Shown one piece after another: positions 59,201 to 64,000 of a DNA stretch of 64,000 nt. The stretch is from the NCBI GenBank assembly GCA_910589415.1, contig OU342635.1, positions 39,024,929-39,088,928 of the forward strand. The letters run 5' to 3'. Both the position numbers and the translations under genes were made by a program. Numbering within the stretch: the stretch's first letter is position 1; every line of letters begins with the position of its first letter. Below the pieces are notes generated by a model. The model did no database searches, was not told where the DNA came from, and saw nothing but the letters and a program-made list of their open reading frames with translations. The DNA is from Malachius bipustulatus (taxonomy: Eukaryota; Arthropoda; Insecta; Coleoptera; Melyridae).

Positions 59201-62200
59201 TTTGGATTATGCCACTCAAGTTTTTCTTTGGTCAAATTTTCTACTTATAAGAAAATAGATGGAATGGTGCCGCCGAGAAGAGGAAGAACAGGGATCGTTC
59301 TCCCTCCATTTGCCACACTTATAAGAACAACTTTTACATCTGTTTTGGTCCAAATTTAAGTTAGATAATAATTCTAAGTTCGATTCCCAGTCTCGTTCTG
59401 GCTGTTATTGTCGTCTATATATTCTACTATTTATTTGGTTTACTTGAATCTGGATCGAATGATCAAATTATCGACGCCCATAATTACTCAAGTGGAGCGA
59501 CTTTGTCTTACCTACATAGTTAATAGCGATGTTATCTCTTTTTTTAATAAAAAATTAAAGAAAAAATCTGTTTTTTGACCGTAACAACCCTCCCTGCGCG
59601 AGAACAGGATTCTCCTGCCCGACTCCTATTAATTTATTATTGCTAGAATTTTTTAAGCATGAAATGTTGCAAGTGTTCATGTAGAAATTACAGTGGAAAC
59701 AAGCACCAACTATCCACAGGACTCACCCAAATAATTTTAGAACAACCATAACGACCCCGTTGAATGACCTAAAGCATTGTTTGTAGAAATTCTATTATAT
59801 TATGATTTCCCCTCAACGTCACGCCTTCCTGGAACTGTTAAATACACATTCAAGAGCTCCCAAAATCAATTAATTTTATATAATATCAGCCTACTGATTT
59901 ACTTAGTTCAGTATAAGCCATTATGCAGAGCATCCAATCACAACACAACCCAACAAATCCAACCCACACTAACCGAATCCCGTTCAGCAAACAAACAACT
60001 AGGACTAACATGCTGTCGATCACACAGAGGCCTTTCAGGAAACGAAAAAAGCCAGACACAACAGCTGAAGCCTCATCAATGATACAATCATTACTGAATA
60101 CATTATTAAATACATACTTAATAAAGAAATGTGATGCAATCAAATCCTAACTTTCAATTCTACATTAGTTGTGGATATAAATATTGGATACTATAAATTA
60201 ATATACCTATAACGATGCTCAAATAAGAAGAAGATTAGACAGTCCCAAAAAAAATTGCAAATTATACAGTCGTCAAGAGAAGAATGCTTTTGCAATAGGT
60301 AAAAAGCAATTTTCCATTCGTCTAGGTATATTCCAGTGCAGCATTCATTTCACTTAGACTATGGAATTCCAACTCGAGTTGCTATTTTTGAAAAATATTC
60401 AAATCAATCGAGAAGGGAGACCTCCAGAGCAGCTCGAAATGTGACCTGCAAGAACCCAGGAGCAGCACGAATCGTCAGAGTATCTGCAAACATCGTGGTA
60501 GTTATAAGAGTAAATTTTTGGGTCTCCTAGACTCCGTCCAAAATGATGCCTCTACATCGGTACAACGAATCCTTCAAGCATTCATTCTAAGGCCCATTCT
60601 ATACGAGCCACAAAAACGCGACCGATTAGTCGCTTTTAGTCGCTTGAATATTATCTAAGAGTTGTCGCGCAAGGACTTTTTTTATTTTACAATGACATAT
60701 TTCTACCTTCCATGATGTGTCAATAAGCAAAATTCTTCACACCATTCTGATTGGTTCACAATTTAGTGTGCGTTATCAAAAGAAGAGGTCCTTGGATAAT
60801 ATTATTAATTAGGAGTACAATAGCACTGAAGTCGTGAATTTTCAGAAGTAGGGAATGAGCTTTTTCCACCACCTCTGGAGAATATTACGACGGCTGATTT
60901 CCAACAAATGTCCCATTTTATGTTTCAGCAGAACCTCAAAATAACGTTTTATAACAACAATCGTAACGAGATAACAGAACTATAGCATACCGATTGCTAT
61001 GGTGGAAAATTTTTGGAAAGCACTGGAAAGAAACTGGAAAGAAACTGATACCGAGTGTTAGGTTCTAAAAATTACTTTTAAACATTTAGATGTAAACGCG
61101 AAATTAACGGCGAGTTAAAATTGGAGCCAAAGAAAAGAAATCTTTCTTCAGTCAGAAATCAACAGGGCCAGACTCTAATGCAGGGACTGACTAGTGTCCT
61201 GTTAACAGTGCCTTTAGAAATGTCAGCATGCTCAAACTCCCAGATCCACAGAATTATGGTGAGAGACGCAATTATTAAAATATGGCCGTTTTTTGGGCAG
61301 CTCGGATTAGATTAGCTTGTCGCGCACGTTTTTTTGATTAATTAGGACGCAAACAAGTGCTTTGACGAATATTCGTGATCATGGAAATATATAAAAAATT
61401 TAATTAATCCAATTATTATTAATTATAATCAAACAAAATTTCTAATAACTCATTGTTCGGATTTTATCTGAGAGGTAGATATTTCATCATTAAACTTTAA
61501 ATAATTAATAATAATGAAAATATCTTCAACCCCTAACATTTTAGAATGTTCCAGATAACATATTTGAAATTTCCCTTCTAAATCATGTTTATAAATGAAC
61601 AACTAAAGAATACAGGCATTTTACATATTTATTTTTTCATTCCAGGCACAGGTAAAAGAATTTCCACCGTGGTATAGTACGCATCTTTTTATATCCCCTC
61701 TAAAATACTTGAAAGTCCCGGCTCCAAATATTCGGCGCAAAACAATAAATTTTCAATTTATCCATAAAGAAACACACAACCGGATTCCTGGATATATGGT
61801 GTCTGAAATTCTTCAATCCCGCAACGATTGCCACTCCTGTAACCCTATTTCTGTTGTGTGGAACCGGAAATCCGATCAGACAATATAAATAGAACGTGAA
61901 TGGAATTATATTTTCCGTTTCTTGATTTCTGGTTGCGGGTAGATATTCGCACATTCGCACAGTAGAACGAAAGCGTATGTATAAGACAGGCTTATAAAGA
62001 AAATACTCACTTTATCGAAGAAATCATCCAAGGATACTAAAGCCCTCGACTTGAAACATTCGGCAAAGTCTCCGTCCAGACAGGCAGCGTTTGTTTTCGC
62101 CAAGAAGGGATCCACATCTGGTCCTGTTCCTAAGCCGACCCAATCTAGGAAACTCCTATCTGGAAAATGAAATTCATGATTCTGGTTCTGGAATATTCGA

Positions 62201-63690
62201 TACGATCAAGTCATAAATATTTTCTGTTAAATAGGTAATAATGTAGTATTGAGCTACTTAATTATCTCGATTTTAATACAAAGATGGAATATTTGTCCCT
62301 AATTCACAAGGGTAGATGTATACCCAGCCAAGTTAACGAACAAGCTTTTAACGAGTTTATTACTCACAATTATTTTTTGCCTTAGTCATATGAGTCATAA
62401 TCCAGAATCTCACTTGGGTTCGCAACGATAATACAAAGTGAAGACAAAATATTTCATTACAGCTACAGATTTCCATAAATTATTCCGCAAGCCGAGCGAA
62501 AGAGACTTTCCAGAACAAATACTTACAGCCCAACAACTCCACCTTGAGTAGCACGAGCAAGTAATAAAATTCAGACTTACCCCAGTAAACAAAAGGGTTT
62601 CCCCTATTTGCAACTTTATTATAATCTCTCAAACAAAGGTTACATTCAATTCAAAACACCCTCGTTGTGAAGAAAGGAACACAGATACTTACACTAAACA
62701 TGGCTCAGTTAACGGTGTCTTTACGCTTTAGAGAATGGCCTCGATTACTTGCAACTTACAACAGCGGCGGGTTAAGAAAAGCAACGAAGAGTTCAATTAT
62801 AAATTTATGTCTTGTTACTGGGATCTTAACTGCTTGGTTAATAATTTGTAAGTCATGTATGGGAAACTTGAAATAAACTCTTTGTCACGAGTACAAACTT
62901 CCGTTTGTTTTCCTTGCCTTGATCAAACTTTGTGAATTATTGCTCCTTGCTTCAAAATTAGGTTGATATTTTGATATTCCTTGAAGTGGAAATATTCAAA
63001 AGTACCTATAACTTCAATAATTCTAAGTAAGACTCATTATACAAAAATAGCTACAGCAGGGTCCGTTAAATGAGAGAAATTAGGTACACAATTATACTTA
63101 CACATGACAAACTTACTCAAACAAAAACACTTTTAAATATTAATTCCATTTGATGTCATAATCAAGGTATAACCAGAAGGAAATTTTGAAAAGAGTTATT
63201 CTTCAGTAATTTATATGTCAAACTGTCTGTCATTTTATGCCATCTGCCAAAAATTTTGCAAAAATACTAATCCAGTTTAATTCTTCCGTCTAATCAGTCT
63301 AATATTTCCGTTTGTTTATTTTTTTTTTCATTTGTTTTCAACGAAAGCTTGTTTTTTACATGACTGGGCACTAAGTTGCGCATATGACATAGACAATAAT
63401 TGTTGCTATGTCAGTAATAAATAGGAATTATTGTATCATCTAAAAGATTGATATTTGAAGAGAAATAACAAAAAATAAAATCGGCAAAAATAAATAAATT
63501 GTTTATCTCTACGCTACTGAGATCCTTCACCTTACACTATCCTATCAATCTGACACTCACCTTGCGCATTCGAAGAGCTAGAAGCACTGTCGGCTGCTCT
63601 AACCACGTAATCATCACTTTGCACGACCGATTGCAAAGCCACCAAAGATATCACACCGGATAACAGCATCCATTTACCAAACCCAAACAT
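55787..63690 (-). CDS. Osiris family protein (DUF1676), 5 exons, 341 aa
   Basis: Join complement(55787-56241, 56311-56452, 57027-57176, 62011-62159, 63561-63690); 1026 nt, frame continuous with phases 1, 0, 0, 1. Seen: signal peptide from MFGFGKWMLL to about residue 25; Cys70 and Cys78 spaced C-x7-C as in gene B; a conserved acidic middle (EYSEAPRTDEPEWDQL and RYSPRFIDEI); basic KRKQLKK (191-197); two adjacent hydrophobic, Lys-punctuated segments (199-223 and 229-244) forming the DUF1676 hairpin; a His/Asn/Tyr-rich linker; AQNLAY (310-315); a Ser/Lys tail. The in-frame GTG at 63738 has no merit as a start; the first ATG (63690) begins the signal peptide. It is transcribed in the same direction as gene B. 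A polyadenylation signal AATAAA lies at 55625-55620. The Osi number is not assigned. Confidence 0.93.
56311..56452 (-). CDS. Gene C exon 4
   Basis: Acceptor ATTTCAG lies just before 56452; donor GTAAGT starts at 56310; 47 codons plus one base. It encodes LEKFLKSRMIEL and RYSPRFIDEITEEIDIIEDK, leading into the basic patch of the next exon. The intron to exon 5 is only 69 bp. Confidence 0.92.
56453..57026 (-). other. Intron 3 of gene C
   Basis: 574 bp between exons 3 and 4; no feature beyond splice sites. Confidence 0.6.
57027..57176 (-). CDS. Gene C exon 3
   Basis: Acceptor TATTCCAG lies just before 57176; donor GTGGGT starts at 57026; 50 codons, phase 0 at both ends. It encodes RISRMPEVQLRQLAREPFEY and FVMRK. 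The GC content is much higher than the flanking introns, as expected of coding sequence. Confidence 0.92.
58079..59177 (+). mobile_element. Mariner (DD41D, rosa-type), defective
   Basis: Inverted termini of about 38 bp: TACAAGGTGGACCACGGGAG on the left and TACAAGGTGGACCATGGGAG from the right, with TA target sites at 58077-58078 and 59178-59179. The transposase is in sense: MKNWSGEQRSFAIKSYYKKN (58195 on), a frameshift at the T8 run (58263-58270), helix-turn-helix region EWVRKFEETGSV, then SDEAHFHLSGY (first Asp at 58455), FQQDGATSH (second Asp at 58733) and SPDLTACDYFLWGYLK (third Asp at 58859). The last two Asp are 41 residues apart, the DD41D spacing of the rosa group. About 110 residues are deleted before SDEAHF, and a TGA stop (58721) replaces the usual Trp before FQQD. 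Stop at 59056. It lies in intron 2 of gene C, opposite strand. Confidence 0.9.
59330..59565 (+). mobile_element. tRNA-derived SINE, copy 2
   Basis: B-box AGTTCGATTCCCAGTC (near 59372) followed by GTCGTCTAT, CTACTATTTATTTGGTTTAC, CCCATAATTACTCAAGTGGA, GCGACTTTGTCTTA and an A-rich end, parallel block by block to the minus-strand copy at 26829-27066. Confidence 0.65.
62011..62159 (-). CDS. Gene C exon 2 (two-cysteine region)
   Basis: Acceptor TTTTCCAG lies just before 62159; donor GTGAGT starts at 62010. It encodes the C-x7-C pair in AACLDGDFAECFKSRALV followed by LDDFFDK, the classic Osiris N-terminal signature. Confidence 0.93.
62160..63560 (-). other. Intron 1 of gene C
   Basis: 1.4 kb AT-rich intron between signal peptide exon and cysteine exon; no repeat recognised. 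Confidence 0.55.
63561..63690 (-). CDS. Gene C exon 1 (signal peptide)
   Basis: ATG at 63690-63688; donor GTGAGT begins at 63560; 43 codons plus one base. It gives a hydrophobic leader (LLSGVISLVALQSVVQS) then a Ser-rich spacer. The exon's first base of codon 44 joins exon 2 to give Asp. Confidence 0.85.
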
Positions 63691-63973
63691 CTTCCCAATC
63701 CCAATCGCAATCCCGTATCCCGTTGATAACACAATCACTCCCAGACAATTGCCTATCAGTTCCAGTCACATTAACAACGTAGGAACGTCTCTATAGCTAA
63801 AGGTAGGCCAGTGCCAGTAACTGTAAATCGAGCTCAGGTCTTACTTATTATTACATGGACGGTTGAAGAAGTTTCGCTACCATTATAATTAAAGATTTAC
63901 TGAAATGAATCTCTTGTTGCTTTACTAACAGCGGTTAGACGATTTGTGTTCGGGGTGGTGGAGTTGGGACTTG

Positions 63974-63980
63974 TTTTATA
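63974..63980 (-). promoter_or_regulatory. TATA box of gene C
   Basis: TATAAAA (context CTATAAAACA) on the minus strand lies about 285 bp before the gene C ATG. If used, the 5' leader is about 250 nt. A closer TATA-like sequence was not found. Confidence 0.5.
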
Positions 63981-64000
63981 GAGCAATTTGCTGGGTTGTA

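Larger units (their letters stand above)
57177..62010 (-). other. Intron 2 of gene C
   Basis: 4.8 kb. It contains the mariner element (58079-59177) and a SINE (59330-59565). At 60.59-61.34 kb, a GGCCCATTCTATACGAGCC start and a GTCGCGCA word near both ends hint at another DNA transposon relic. The rest is AT-rich. Confidence 0.5.

Noticed and set aside
59923..60150. 75-codon Gln/Thr/Asn-rich plus-strand frame
   Set aside because: No start context, no recognised motif; it could be a LINE ORF1 remnant but the evidence is too thin.
63691..63738. N-terminal extension of gene C from a GTG at 63738
   Set aside because: Not an ATG; the residues before MFGFGKWMLL are not leader-like and nuclear genes rarely start at GTG.

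Overview
This window looks like insect nuclear DNA. It is AT-rich, its genes are split by kilobase-scale introns with GT/AG boundaries, it is packed with non-LTR retrotransposon, mariner and fold-back MITE remains, and all three protein-coding genes that can be assembled belong to the insect-restricted Osiris (DUF1676) family. A short array of the TCAGG pentamer (14329-14351), the telomeric unit of many beetles, weakly suggests Coleoptera. I see no bacterial gene, tRNA gene, rRNA or CRISPR.

Genes. (A) A plus-strand gene at 675-8846 has three exons and 271 aa. It is a divergent Osiris-like protein without the usual cysteine pair. (B) A minus-strand gene at 28348-14560 has four exons and 283 aa, with all introns in phase 0. 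It carries a signal peptide, a C-x7-C pair, a basic hydrophobic DUF1676 segment, a His-rich tail and AQKMAY. (C) A minus-strand gene at 63690-55787 has five exons and 341 aa. It carries a signal peptide, a C-x7-C pair, a long hydrophobic hairpin and AQNLAY. I joined exons by splice sites and codon phase; in each gene the summed exon length is an exact multiple of three. A and B point at each other (3' ends facing) and C follows B on the same strand, so the window is part of the conserved Osiris cluster. Osiris proteins are secretory or endosomal-membrane proteins of cuticle-forming epithelia. I do not assign individual Osi numbers.

Mobile DNA. Introns and the 27-kb interval between B and C hold most of it: four non-LTR retrotransposon relics (7.7-8.5, 31.6-33.7, 49.2-51.35 and 52.0-54.3 kb), a DD41D-type mariner with recognisable TIRs (58079-59177) and a second transposase fragment (1.8-2.2 kb), several long palindromic fold-back elements (5.4, 10.9, 41.3, 45.9 kb), a 225-bp TIR family present three times, a tRNA-derived SINE family, and a 350-bp insertion with a 15-bp target duplication splitting one retrotransposon.

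Least explained part. The 33.8-37.4 kb block has no convincing gene but carries two families of repeated hairpins whose stems change in a complementary way between copies, so they look like selected RNA structures. They may be the leader of a degenerate LTR element read on the minus strand.
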